In this document: piece by piece, positions 11,461 through 22,680 of the stretch
Layout: each line of letters starts with the position of its first letter
Position numbering within the stretch: position 1 is the first letter of the stretch
From: Chaetorhynchus papuensis
Lineage: Eukaryota > Chordata > Aves > Passeriformes > Rhipiduridae
Length of the DNA: 64,000 nucleotides
Assembly: GCA_013396525.1 (NCBI GenBank)
Contig: VWYX01000655.1
Coordinates: forward strand, 178,701-242,700
Direction of reading: 5' to 3'
Position numbers and translations under genes: made by a program
Notes under the pieces: generated by a model
Database searches by the model: none
Told to the model about the DNA's origin: nothing
What the model saw: only the letters and a program-made list of their open reading frames with translations

Positions 11461-13337
11461 ACAGTCAGCCTCAAGGGGTCCCTGTTACTGGCTCTGAGTG
11501 GCACGTGCCACCCCGACAGGAAATTTCAGTGAGCTGCATGCAGGGTTTACTGGAGTTCCCTACTCGTGGGCAGTACCAGGAAGAGGTCAGAAGCCAGGAT
11601 CACAGGGTGTGGTTGTGCTGAATTCCTCTGCCCAATGCTCAGGAGGGGGTGATAGGATGAGGGAGAGGGTGAAAGATGGAGCTGAGCTCCAGCAGATTTC
11701 CTGGCTTTTGTTATGTTTGGGGGGGTCTTTATTTGGAATAAGCATAATGATGACCTTAAGGTCACTTCCTGTTACCAGTGTTGATCACCTTCTCCTATTT
11801 AATCCATGTGCTCTTTGATTTGCTCTATACTGAACATGAACAGTGTGGACCAACTGCAAGAGCTGTCTTGAGCCTGGGGTAAGCAAGATATTTGGTGCCC
11901 ACAAGTGGGCCAGAGCAGACTAGATCAGGCAGGGTTAGCAGAGGAGGTACCAAGCTGGGTGCAGGGGGTGGTAGGATGAAGGAATCTCAGGACATGTGAA
12001 TACTGGTGGGATTCAGGGGACTTCTAGCTCTGACTTAGCTTTTATCAGATATTCTCCTAGCATCCTCCTGGAAGAGCAGCACTGCATAGATGGGCCAAGG
12101 TGCTTAGGATTAGGGAAGTTCCTCCTGCCATGCATTAGTCCCCTAAGATCCTTCCCCAGTCCCCAAAAGGATCTCATTCCCTCTACCCTCACATAGTGCA
12201 TCAGAGCTGCTGCCCTGTTGGGTTGGAGTGAAAAGAGTAGGAAGCCGGGGCAGGAACCAGGGTGGCAACACTGGAAAAACAACATCTGTCTTCATGTATC
12301 TGGTTCTGTCCTTGGCATGAGAGGCCAAGGAGACTTCCTAAGCTGCAACAGCAAAGTGCCAAACAGCTCTGTGTCTTCTGGCAGGAATACTTCCAGCCAA
12401 AGTGGCCACAGGGAGCAGCCACCAATCATGCTGCTGAGAACCATGGATGATGACTCAAGGGATTCACTAAAGCCCAAACTGGGTGTCAAACCAACAGTGG
12501 GTGAGGAGCAGTGGAGATTTGTTACCCTTTAAAATTTATTTTCTTTGTTTTCAAATCACGTGCAATCTTTGAGAGATGTTTCTTGGCAAAAAAGCAAGTT
12601 AGGCTCATGCCCACACAAGCTCTGATAGATAAATCTGAGTTGAAATTGAAACACTCACCTATAGATTTTACTTTTTTTCTCTCTCTCAAATTGGACCATG
12701 AAATAGTGGGCATGATTTTCTTTCCTTAACTTTGGCTTTTTCCCTGTCTGTTTTGGTTTCCTAATGAACAGCCACAGATCCTCTATGCTATCCTGCTACT
12801 GCAGGAAAAACTGGACAGGACCAAGCCTAGTTGCTGAGATAGCAACGAGGAAAAGGTCCCTTTTGCTTCCTGTTGACAGAGGTAGCTTGTTACTAGTCAA
12901 TTAGGCCTTTGACATGATCATCAGAACAAAGCTGTTAATGTAAATGGAGACACGTATTTTTTAAATTACTTGCTAGAAAACTTTTAGCCATCATTCCCAA
13001 AATCAGTGAATCTTGTCTCACAGGTGCAGTTACCACTAACTTTTTTTAGTGTTTTTATTTTCATCCAAGCATAACAGAACTTGACTCTAGATCACATACC
13101 TTCTGTTACTGAAATCTGAGTAATGCATTAAGTAATGGACGAATCTGTCTGGATTGACTAATGTGGTTACAGGATTTTATCCTGATTTGAGATGCATGAA
13201 TCAGGGATGAGAAGAGCCAGTTTTAATAAATTGCACATACCCCTTGGGTACCCCAGGGGGAAGGGGATGTTTGGGTGCCCACACTCCCCACCTGCATGTG
13301 CCACCCACCCACCACCCTGCCTTTCTTTCTCTCTCCC

Positions 13338-13352
13338 TTTTTTTTTTTTTTT
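13338..13352 (+). repeat. T15 homopolymer after pyrimidine tract
   Basis: Fifteen consecutive T follow a CTTTCTTTCTCTCTCCC tract, which makes about 33 bases of pure pyrimidine. It does not sit at the end of a recognisable retroposon. Confidence 0.9.
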
Positions 13353-13410
13353 GTCACTTTTTCCTGGAGCATTGCCTAAAGGAATGAATTAAGCCTGTTA
13401 GGGCCTGGGT

Positions 13411-13510
13411 TGATGTTGTGATGTTTATAGCCCCAATAGCGTGATGATTGTTTTATGGTGTTTGTGTTTTGGCATCAGTGATGCCGTGATGTTTGCGCTG
13501 CGATGTTGTC
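13411..13510 (+). repeat. Degenerate T/G-rich repeat with TGATGTT units
   Basis: Units resembling TGATGTT or GTGATGTTT recur six or more times, imperfectly, over about 100 bp. They include a 15-base hairpin GGCATC-AGT-GATGCC at 13471-13485. It may be a decayed minisatellite or simply a T/G-rich stretch. Confidence 0.35.
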
Positions 13511-14762
13511 ATCTGGGGAGGGCAGGGCCATGGCTGCATTACATACATGTATCCCATACGTGGTGTAAAATGCACGTATAAATCATACAAATGCTGAATT
13601 CCTGGGGCGTGGGTTTGGGGGCCCTCCTCCCCTGAGCAAGTGCTCGTGAGGAGCAAGTGCACAGTCATGCAGCCAGGCATGAAATGGCTGAGAGTGGCTT
13701 GCAAACCCAACAGCCTACTGGGATGGTCAGCATTGCAGGATACCATGCAATCTTCTGTCAAAAGACATGCCATATACTGGCCTAATAGTATGTAGCTCTT
13801 GCCTGTGTCTTCAGAAAACTCTCCTTAGCAAGGTGGAGGTGGGCCTTGGGGCCAGGATGCATGGTCTGGAATTGCTGGTGTTCCCATATGGGTATGGAAG
13901 TGGCCACTGAAATGTCCTCAGAGTGGTGCGGTATTTATGGATGAAGCCCTTGTCCAGGAGAGCTTCCTGCTCTTCTCCTACTGATTCTCTCACACTGGCT
14001 TCTGGAGCCAAAGCAGAGTGACAGGGCAGACCAGGAGGAACAGCAACGCAGCCTAGAGGGTGTAGGCCACTGCCTTTCACCTGAGGGAAAGAGTTTCTCA
14101 GGAAATATCCTGTCGACTTGGTTATCACATATAAATCACAATTTGATTTTTTGGAGTAATTTCCTTCTGAGCTAAAGGCTGCTCTGTTGTCTGCTCTTTT
14201 CCAGTGTATCTTTCTGCAGCTGAAGTGCCACTGAAGGCATCACAATGCAAATTGAAATACTTTTCTGCTCTCATCCATCAGAGCTGATATTGCTTCCCTG
14301 CATATCTTGTGGGCCTTTAAGTTGAGCGTGAACCATGTTTCTGCCTCAGTGACCACATGTGAGAACCGTGCATTTCATTATCCCTTTCCCCCCCTCTTAC
14401 TATTGTTATCAAACTTTTGTCACCAGTTTCTATTTCATTAACCCATGTGTAATCTGTAAATGCCAGACCCCTGGTCCCATCCACAGGGCAGATCTAAATG
14501 TCCTTCTTTAGCTAAACTGTGTTTTTTGCTTGATCTGTCGGCACTCTTACTGCATATGCTCCAACAAACCAAGTGCCTTTGTTCTCCTAAAGTAATCCTG
14601 CCCCAGGCTATCCTTCCAGTAGACATTAGTTCTTTTGTTTGGATAAAAGGGTGTCATCACTCATTCACGATGAGAATACGATTCAGCCCCCAGTCTCTTC
14701 ACATTCACAGTCCAGTCTTCGCAAATACTTGCTTTTACAGCATATTGTATGTGTATTCAAAT

Positions 14763-14880
14763 CGCTGACATCAGTGGGCCAAATTCTGCCCTAACATGAA
14801 TGTGCTCCAGTCCTGCCGTTCATGTTGGTGGAATTGTGGGGAGCCTAAATTGGAGGAAAGTATGGTCTGTACTCGGTCAC
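14763..14880 (+). mobile_element. Possible remnant of an old amniote palindromic element
   Basis: The segment reading CATCAGTGGGCCAAATTC then TGCCCT closely resembles the ends of short palindromic repeats common in reptile and bird genomes (GGGCCAAATTCTGCCCT type, with CCATTGACTTCAATGG type cores). Only the left part is clear. The rest (GTTGGTGGAATTGTGG) is too diverged to align by eye. The assignment rests on memory of that motif family. Confidence 0.35.
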
Positions 14881-15250
14881 ATTTCAGATGTTTGCTTGTT
14901 TGGGGTTTTTTAATGGCTTTAAAAACTTCAAATATAATGTTCCCAGATCTGAAGGAGGTGAGGTTCAAACAGCAGCCCCCTGAAGTACATGTGAGTTTTT
15001 TTCCCACCTACGACACTGAACTTTGGGTCTGTGCCTACAAAGAAAGCTCCTTAGTGTTGTTGTTGTCGTGTCAACTTCATGTAGATAGCCAAACTTTTGG
15101 GTGCTCAATTGAATTTACTGGAAACACACTTCCAAAACTTCCCCATTATGTGTTCCTTCTTCTTTTCTCTACTGACCTAAGTACTTAACTACTGCAATTT
15201 CTCTTCTAGGAAGCTGTATTTGGGCAGGAATACCATGGAAAGGCAGTGAG

Positions 15251-15293
15251 TAATAATAATAATAGCAATAACAACAACAACAATAATAAATAA
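15251..15293 (+). repeat. (TAA)n / (CAA)n trinucleotide tract
   Basis: Four TAA units are followed by a mixed CAA and TAA run. On the minus strand this yields a poly-leucine stretch in an open frame (15206-15487), which is not evidence of a gene. Confidence 0.85.
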
Positions 15294-16140
15294 GCATCCA
15301 CTAGAGCTTCTTGCTCTGCTCCTGAAGCTTCAGATTTGTTATTATGTCTGTAAAGCAGGGAGTGGTGAGTGCAACCATTTCTCTCTGCTCTGAGGTTCCA
15401 CCACTCTCTGATTTTCCAAATCAGAGCTGTACATGAACAGTATAAAGTGTATGAACTGTATCCCAAACTGGATCTCTGCCAGTTCAAGAGAGAACTGAGT
15501 ATGTGAAAAGACTTCTAAAATGTATAAAAATACTTGGACTGCATTGATTTAGCTTCATGCTAGGTTTATTTAATGATAGTGAGGGTGTGGTGTAAATCCC
15601 TATAGTTTGGGTTTTTTTCCCGGGCAAAACCTCCTAAAATTTGCTGCAATTGAGCTGAAAGATATGGAGAGATACAGGATACAAGTGAGTTTAAAATAAT
15701 TCCTCACAACATCTGTTAACACTGAGACGAGCTAATGTTGCTTTATTTCATGAACTAAGGAAGTGGAAAAGAGCCTTAAGGAAAACACATTAGGATAAGC
15801 TTAAGGAAGAACGTAGAGCATATGGTGGCACATGGGTAAGGGGGCCTGGATTAACTTGGTTAATAACTCACCCAACACATTGCTTTTCTAATCTCTTAAT
15901 TTCCATATTTACCTTAAAGTGCTTTAAGTAAGAGTTTCCCAGACCTAACTGTAGCTATCCAGTGTATTAGAAAGTTTCTGTTTGGTGTGGAAGGATCTGT
16001 GATTAGCCAAACATTTCATGGCCCTGTGGTAATGTGTTGGGAAGCCTTCCTGACATCAAAATTTATTTTAAGGAAAGCTTGTCCTAATAGTCAGGAAAGC
16101 CTCTAAAAGCTCATCTGTTGAGCCTCGATAACTTTTTAGA

Positions 16141-16205
16141 AGCTACTCCAATGTCCACTGAAGCCAGTGGAAAGGCTTTCAGTGACTTCAGGATATATTT
16201 CATTG
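16141..16205 (+). mobile_element. Remnant of an old palindromic (MITE-like) element
   Basis: CTGAAGCCAGTG at 16158-16169 and CAGTGACTTCAG at 16180-16191 are inverted copies matching at 10 of 12 positions around a 10-base loop. The sequence strongly resembles the CCATTGAAGTCAATGG type cores of old amniote miniature inverted-repeat elements. Flanks are eroded and no target-site duplication can be defined. Confidence 0.45.
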
Positions 16206-18504
16206 GAACACTTAAGCAAGGAGTTGGCTAAAGTGAGTATCTGCTTTGAAGATGTTAACATTCACAGGACTGTACGACATCCATGAATGATGTGTTCTAC
16301 TACCTATTCAGTTTATTTTATTAAGTAAGAGTATTTTTCATAAATCTACTCTCAACATTACCAGGACAAAGAGAATTTTCAGTTCTAAGCTTGTCTTAGA
16401 AGGCAGTCAGTTTGTTGTTAGTTAATTTGATTGGAAAATTAATGGGGCACGTAACTGGATGAATGGTGTCGAGAGACTTTATGGTCCTGTCTGTTCATTG
16501 CTGAATGATGCATATTGGATAACTTATGTGGAATATGATGGCAAAAAGTGAAATTTTTCAGCAATTTTTTTTCATTGTTGGGCTTTCTGACTCTGTCAGA
16601 TAGCAGCATATCTACTGTATGAATCCTCACTTTTCCTCTTCAGAAAGGGTGACAGGACTTTATGGGAATTCTTGCTTGTAATTGTCATCATGAAAACAGG
16701 ACCTGCAAAGCTTTCTCTGTGATTCACCACAACAAAAGACCTTTTGTTTCAAAAGCCAGACAAGGCTGGTATTGGGCTGCATACTTGAGTAACACGTCAT
16801 GTACAAACCCAACCACTTAAAATCATGGAAAATTCAAGACATCATAAATCTTACACCAACTGCATCATTTTATTTATTCAAATTTTTTTCAGATATTTAA
16901 AATAAGCAAAATATGTTCCTATATAGGCTGTAAGCACTCTGCCAATTTAGAGCTGCAAAACCAAAATGCAATGTAATTGACTCACTGCTTCTACCAAACT
17001 GAAGTAAATAAACACTGGAGCCCCATTCATCAACCAGTCCTCTTAAGGCTCCTCAAAGAGCTGCTCCAACACATGGGTCTTGTAGCATGTCTAGAAGTCA
17101 ATAAATACAGGTGGTGGCAGACTACAGGAAGAGATTTATGAAGCCCTGGAAGATTTTTTGTAAGTATCTTGCTGGCTATACCTTCTCTATTATATTGAAG
17201 GGAACATAATCCAGTCTCAATGCTACTAATGCCTGCATCTCTGAGAGATACGTGACCAAGTGTTTGTCTTAGGAAGGATCTTCCCTGGAGACTCTGGGCT
17301 TCCTGTGCCCAGACCATCATATTCAAATCAGTCGGGCCACTCAAAAGTAGCCGACCTGTGTCTCAGAGAAGAGATGCTCATCCCAGGTGTGTGATTGCCT
17401 TCTGTACCACAACCTGCTTCCAATTAAACTGCAATGTAGCCCCATGTGAAGGATGTGCTGCAGGACTAAGCCAGGAATGACAAAACCACAGATGATGAGT
17501 GCAAGTTATCCATCTGAAAGTAATGACCATGGCCATTTGGGCAGGCATGTGTAATAGAATCTCAGAGAATCACCATCATAAGTGAATGCAGCCCCATTGA
17601 AGACCATCTAGGAAAGAGAGCCTTTGTATGAATGGTGTGCTGGAGCTTCAGCAGAGAATGGCACTGGGTAGCAGAAGCAATTACAGACCGCAAGGGACTT
17701 GGAGAAACTGAGGAGGTCTTAAACTACTGGTCTTGTTAAGTTTCATTACCCTGGATTCAAAGAAAAAGACACTGTGATGACAGCCCTGAATTTGTTAGGT
17801 GGCCTTCTGGGACATACACTTGGGTCCCTAAAGCAGAGGGAGGCAACCTGAAGAGAGTGGCTGGGATATAACACACCATATGGGTGCTGGAAGCTGACTC
17901 TATTTGGAGATAGAAGGATGGCTTTGAGGATGTTTGTCTACCTTCCCTGAGAAGAGAAGCAGGTAAAGTTTGGATGTAATTTACTCACTGGAAAGGTAAA
18001 CAATTTATTGATGGAGGGGTTAGTTTGAATAGCCAGGAGGATATTAAAGTCATAAGGAAGAAGAAGTTTAAAAGAGGGAACAATATGCTTTTGCTTAGCA
18101 GAAAATCAGACTCCCAAGCAAGTAAAGAATGAAGCTGTCCAAGGACATGATGCCAAAAAGTTCAGTCATTCCTGACCCATCAGTGTTGGGTAACTGGGTG
18201 TATGTTTCATGCAACAGTATCAAAGTTGGGTAAGATAATATGCACAAGTAGAATATTAAGTGGATGGCAACGATGAAACAAGTATATTTGTTTCTTTTTT
18301 TTTTTTTACTTAGATAAAACGTCTCTTTGAGGCAGTCTGAATATTTTTCTCATTCTAAGTGTGAATAAAAAGAAAATGAATATGCAACTTTGACCACAAA
18401 AATTAACTAGAATCTAGCAGCATTTAAAACTCTTTTTTTTTTGAGGCAGAATAAAATTGGAAAACAAAGGCTAGATTTGCTAGGAGAGTGGGTTCAAAGG
18501 GTCA

Positions 18505-18600
18505 TTATTCAGGGATTAGGATGCTCACCCAAGACCACAGGGGTCCAAACCTCTCTGCCAAATGTGTATCAGAGCCTTGAGTGCATCCTCCCCTTATGAC
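18505..18600 (+). mobile_element. Possible decayed tRNA-derived SINE
   Basis: GGGATTAGGATGCTCACCCA resembles a tRNA-type A-box region, and GGGGTCCAAACCTC downstream resembles a B box (consensus GGTTCRANYCC). The spacing is plausible for a tRNA head. Similar sequence (GTTAGGGCACTCACC then GTTCAAATCC) occurs in reptile SINE-like repeats. Divergence is high, so this is tentative. Confidence 0.25.
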
Positions 18601-20091
18601 TGAGTAGACATTTTATTTCTTCAGCAAAAACCTGATGTAATTATGACATACAGAGAGAAATTGATTACAGAACTGAAGTAAATGTCTGCTTATGTGCAAA
18701 AGATCGTGCCTTGATTATATTTGTGTGCAAAAACAGTAAAATATGAACCAGTAGTATCGATTCTTAGTTGTTTAAAAAGGCCAGTTTTGTAAAGCTGAAA
18801 ACAATTATAAGTCAGATCTACTGGGAGAATTTAAACAGAAAAATGTGAAGGATAATTGCAAACTCTTTAAAAACATTTTACTAAAAAGCCATAGTTGTTA
18901 TAAACCAAAACAACATAGCTTAAGTGAAAGCTGTTCTACTATACAAAAACCCACATGTAACACTTGAAAGAAAGAGTAACGCAACAAAAATTAATTTAAA
19001 TCAGCAGATAGGAATGGTGATAAATTTGCAAGGGAAGCAAGAAAAGTGTAAGTAGAGGTGTTTACCCAACAGAGTTAAAGATCATACAAGTTAAGGACAA
19101 GAAGTTTTTGATGTACTTAAGGGAAGAAAACCTATCAGTGATGTTTCTCTCAGTGGTTAGAAATGGTGGAATTATTTATACTAACACAAAGAAGACGAGA
19201 ATAGCATTCTGTGTTGGTTGGAAAAAGCCAGTTGAAAATATATAATCCCGCAACAGTGATGATGTATTTTCCATTACAAGAATAATTCAAGAAAATATTT
19301 TAACAGCAGCTACTGAAGTAGGTATGTTAAATGAGAGGCTTGAACAACTTCTGTCCACAAGTTTGAAAAGAACAAGTCAAAAAACTCCTTTGACTGTAAG
19401 TAATGGTTTTCTAGAAGACATTGAACAATAGGAAAGTTTGAGAGAACTGGAAAGATACAGTCTTATATGTATGACGCATATAGGATGAGAACACCAATCG
19501 TGCATTTCCATTTGACTTTATCTGGTCTTAGAGAATTTAAAGTTGTTGTCAGTCTGCTACTAACTCTGTGAAAGAGATTATGATTAAAAAAAACCCCTTG
19601 TTATAAATGTTTATGCAGCTAACTTGATATATTTTTAAGATAGGATTATTGTGGTAAATACAGCTAATAGTATTTGATGTAATGTACTTTGAATTCTGTG
19701 TGGCATTAAGCTTGTCACATGACATAAACTTGATTAAGAAAACAAATATATCCTTAATTATAAGTATCAGTTATACAGATATGAAATCGACATGTCACAC
19801 TGAAAATGTGTTAAATGCTGGCGCACTGATTGGTTTGAAAATGCAATTTCATGTGGAAATTTATAATTTGCTTGATATTTTGAATGGAGTCCTCAAACAA
19901 GTGATGGCAGGTCTTCTGCTATTGAAGATATCTTTCTTGGAGTTTACATGTAATTGTTCCTAAAAAGTAACACCGGAGGAAAAAAGAGTGAAATACAGAC
20001 ATGGATAGACATGATTACTTAAGAAGCTGAATTCAACCAAATGGTTTTGGGTGGTGGCGTTTTTTGTTGTTGTGTTTTTTTGTATTTTTTT

Positions 20092-20127
20092 GTTTTGTTT
20101 TGTTTTGTTTTGTTTTGTTTTGTTTTG

Positions 20128-20156
<29 letters not shown>
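20092..20156 (+). repeat. (GTTTT)13 microsatellite
   Basis: Thirteen perfect GTTTT units are flanked on the left by irregular T/G-rich sequence from about 20059 and on the right by extra T residues. Read on the minus strand it is (AAAAC)n, a pattern often grown from an A-rich retroposon tail, but no retroposon body is recognisable beside it. Confidence 0.97.
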
Positions 20157-20158
<2 letters not shown>

Positions 20159-20704
20159 TAGTAGGATTTCAATCAGGTTCTGGACATCACTAGCCGTATC
20201 TACCTTAGCAAATGATTTGGTTGAATAGGAGTGGAGTAGCAGATTAAAGCATCTCCCACTGGGGTCTCTACATGTGGTGCAGTGTTTGATGTCAAATCAG
20301 ACTTAGTTCAGTTCCCCAGACTAATCATCAGTTGCTCATTCAGATCCTAATGCCTGCGGCAGTGGCTAGGATGCGTGTGGGAAGCAGCTTCCTGACTGTT
20401 TTCCCCTGGCAGGGATTCAGTTACCCCAAATCAAATCCAAGTGGGTGACCTGCACCCAGATCCAATAAGTGGGGTTGGGAGGAGGACACCACAACTCACC
20501 CCTAAACCTCTCTCCTATACTACATGCACGTGTTTGGTTAAATCTACAAAGAAGGTGGGACTGAGGTGTTTGTGTCAGTCAAGTAGGAGTTGCTGGAAAA
20601 GTCTGTCCTGCAAAGAGCTGGTCCTGAGACTGCTAAATAGGAAGCAGAAGGCTCCATCTGTGTTTGGCACCACTGTGGGATGTTGTTCTTAGTGCTGATT
20701 TCCC

Positions 20705-21106
20705 CAACTGGAGAAGGATGCTGCATGAATTGGAGGGAGTTCAGAGAGGAAAGCCATGTGAATAATGAAAGGTCTGGAAAATATGTCTAACTGTGATAGG
20801 CCTGAGGACCTTGTTCTGTTTATCTAGCAAAGATAAGATTAAGAGGTGACTTGATCACAATCTATAAATATGTACATAGGGAACAGAAATTTGGTCACAG
20901 TTCACTCTTTTGCTCTGGCAGACACAGGATGTGATAAAGTCCAACCGCTGGAAGATGGAACTGGGCAACCACAGTAAGAAGAAAGCAATGTATTTTTAAA
21001 CAAAAAGACAATTAATCACTGGAATTGCATAGTAAAAGTTATGGTAGATTTCCTACCCTTCACCACTGCAGAACATAGATTGGTGTTTCTTATTACATAT
21101 GTGCTC
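20705..21106 (+). mobile_element. Old CR1 LINE fragment, 3' region
   Basis: The sequence runs collinear with the 3' part of ancient CR1 elements of reptiles and birds. GAATTGGAGGGAGTTCAGAG is followed by a match at CTGTTTATCTAGCAAAG, then AGAGGTGACTTGATCACAAT and CTATAAATATGTACATAGGG, and later CCGCTGGAAGATGGAACTGG and TTAATCACTGGAATTGCATA. It ends in a decayed form before the terminal ATTCTAT repeats, near GTGCTCTAAAATA. Divergence is high, so it is probably an early CR1 subfamily. It lacks the reverse transcriptase region and is inert. Confidence 0.75.
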
Positions 21107-21828
21107 TAAAATACTGATTAACAACTTTCCCTTCTCCCTTCCTGCCAGAGGATCACCAAATCCCTTTAGAAAAAAGAAATACACAGATGGCCTAGTAGAG
21201 TGCTTACACAATGGCTTTCATTTGCAATCAGCTCAAAATTAGGATAAACTCTGTATGTTTGTTTATTCCCTTTATTTCCCTCAATTTCATTCATTTGCTT
21301 GTTCATATGTTGGCATATGGGGGATGCATATGCACATGCATGCGCACACAGAGTATTTCCCACTACAAAGCTACAGATAAAATGATTGTAACAAAATTTT
21401 GAGTAAACTGGTTTCTTAAATTTTAAAGATGTTTTATTCCCAAATGAAAATGTCCAGGTTCCACTAATAGTAGTGTAATAAAAACATTCATATGGATTTT
21501 TTTTTTAATTTTGGCTGAGGTTGAAGTGACCCAAAATGAAACACTTGGTTCAAATTTTTCTCATAGGATTTTTCTCTACAGCAAAATCAAAATCTTCTTG
21601 CGGAAAATTTTGGTTTTGTAGTAAGTGCATTCCCATTAGAAAATAACTGCACTGTGAAACTCCCAGCCAAGTCTGGTAATGATGGTCATGACAGAGATGA
21701 GGGAGTGGGGGAGAGAGGGAGTGGATTTCATTACACTTTCTCACTCAAAAGAGAGGGAGAGCCGAGCTTCTCCATTCCCTTTGTTTTTGTAGTCAAATTT
21801 CCTGCCACTTCTAAAGCACAAACCCTTT

Positions 21829-21840
21829 ATGCATATGCAT
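21829..21840. promoter_or_regulatory. Perfect MORE-type POU palindrome
   Basis: ATGCATATGCAT is identical to the MORE (more palindromic Oct recognition element) that POU factors bind as dimers, and it contains overlapping octamer halves. It sits in about 230 bp of AT-rich single-copy DNA (21800-22060) whose texture resembles a conserved noncoding element. A one-mismatch copy, ATGCATATGCAC, lies 505 bp upstream at 21324-21335. The motif identity is direct observation; function is inference. Confidence 0.35.
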
Positions 21841-22083
21841 TTATTGCTAGGGTATCAAACTGATAATATATTAAAAGGATTATGATTTACTGCTGCAATT
21901 ATTGGCCTCCCAACTTTCACCCACAATTATTGTGTGCATATATCTTCCAGCTTGCAAAATCCCCACTTGCCCATATAAATGATGTGATTGCATTACTGTG
22001 TACTTTCTTTGCTGTCCTGACTGCTCATTAGAGCAAACACCTCAAAGTGTGCATGTAAATATGTTTGGACTACTTGGATTATC

Positions 22084-22680
22084 TGGCTCACTCCCTCTTT
22101 TTCTCTGTTTTAGGAGTTTTTCCTTCTTTTCTCTTGCCATCCCACTTTTTCTCCTGCTATAATATATCACCCAGTATTTTTCCTCTCATTTTTCCAAGTG
22201 TCCAAATGTTCCTGACTGATTTATTTATGTCTGACACTGTTTCAGAGTGCCTAGTTCATTTCCTTTGGGAGCATTCTGCTTTAATCTCTCTTCATTTAGA
22301 TGCTTATTTCTTCCTGCTCTGCTCTCTTACTCAGCTCCTCCAGTACATAGTTTTCCTCCTTCGTCCTGAATTTGTTCACTCTGATGTTATCTTTTTCTTC
22401 CCTTAGTCAGATCCCTTCTTCTCCTGTACCTCCCCATCTCTTGTTTTTTTTCCTTCTTCTATGTTTCTCCTGCCTTTACATTTCTTCTTCCAGTGCAACG
22501 CGCTATGATCCAGAGGGACCGCTTTTCTTGCCCTCTCTCTGCAAAGCAGCTCCACCCTCCAGCCGTGCACTTTTCCATACCTCTTTTATTCCACTCTGCT
22601 CTTCCTTCTTATCTTGTCTTATTTTTTTCTTCTTCTTTCTATGTCTTCAGGCTTTACCTTTTTCCAGGCTTTAAGTGTTT
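22084..22680 (+). other. Pyrimidine-rich, strand-asymmetric tract
   Basis: About 600 bp of plus strand is dominated by C and T with few purine runs. Four acceptor-like endings occur in it (ACTGTTTCAG, TTCTTCCCTTAG, TTCTTCTTCCAG, TATGTCTTCAG). Overlapping plus-strand frames encode F/S/L/P-rich peptides, as expected from such composition, and are not called genes. It could be an eroded pyrimidine microsatellite. Confidence 0.5.

Larger units (their letters stand above)
10741..14762. other. Noncoding stretch with LINE fragment
   Basis: The LINE endonuclease fragment at 11203-11460, the T15 run at 13338-13352 and the T/G-rich degenerate repeat at 13411-13510 are listed separately. The part from 12900 to 13190 is AT-rich single-copy DNA of conserved-looking texture, without simple repeats. 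No convincing exon is seen; several 60-106 codon frames between 11.4 and 12.5 kb overlap each other on both strands. Confidence 0.55.
15300..20091. other. AT-rich noncoding DNA
   Basis: No gene is seen. An old palindromic-element remnant lies at 16141-16205 and a possible SINE at 18505-18600. The part from 17000 to 17960 is of more even composition and has a 104-codon minus-strand frame (17030-17344), but with stops immediately upstream and no family match; it may be an unrecognised ancient repeat. From 18000 to 19960 the DNA is strongly AT-rich with T11 and T9 runs. At 15684 a donor-like GTGAGT follows a short open frame (LKDMERYRIQ) that lacks a credible acceptor. Confidence 0.5.

Noticed and set aside
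12772..12837. Acceptor-like site followed by a helix-like 21-codon frame (QILYAILLLQEKLDRTK) and stop
   Set aside because: The pyrimidine tract is interrupted by AATGAA close to the AG, another frame is open over the same bases, and there is no partner exon.
15206..15487. Minus-strand frame with a poly-leucine run resembling a membrane segment
   Set aside because: The leucines come from the TAA/CAA trinucleotide tract.
17553..17620. AATAGAATCTCAGAGAATCA resembling the reverse complement of a CR1 end
   Set aside because: The match stops after about 20 bases and the rest does not follow the CR1 consensus.
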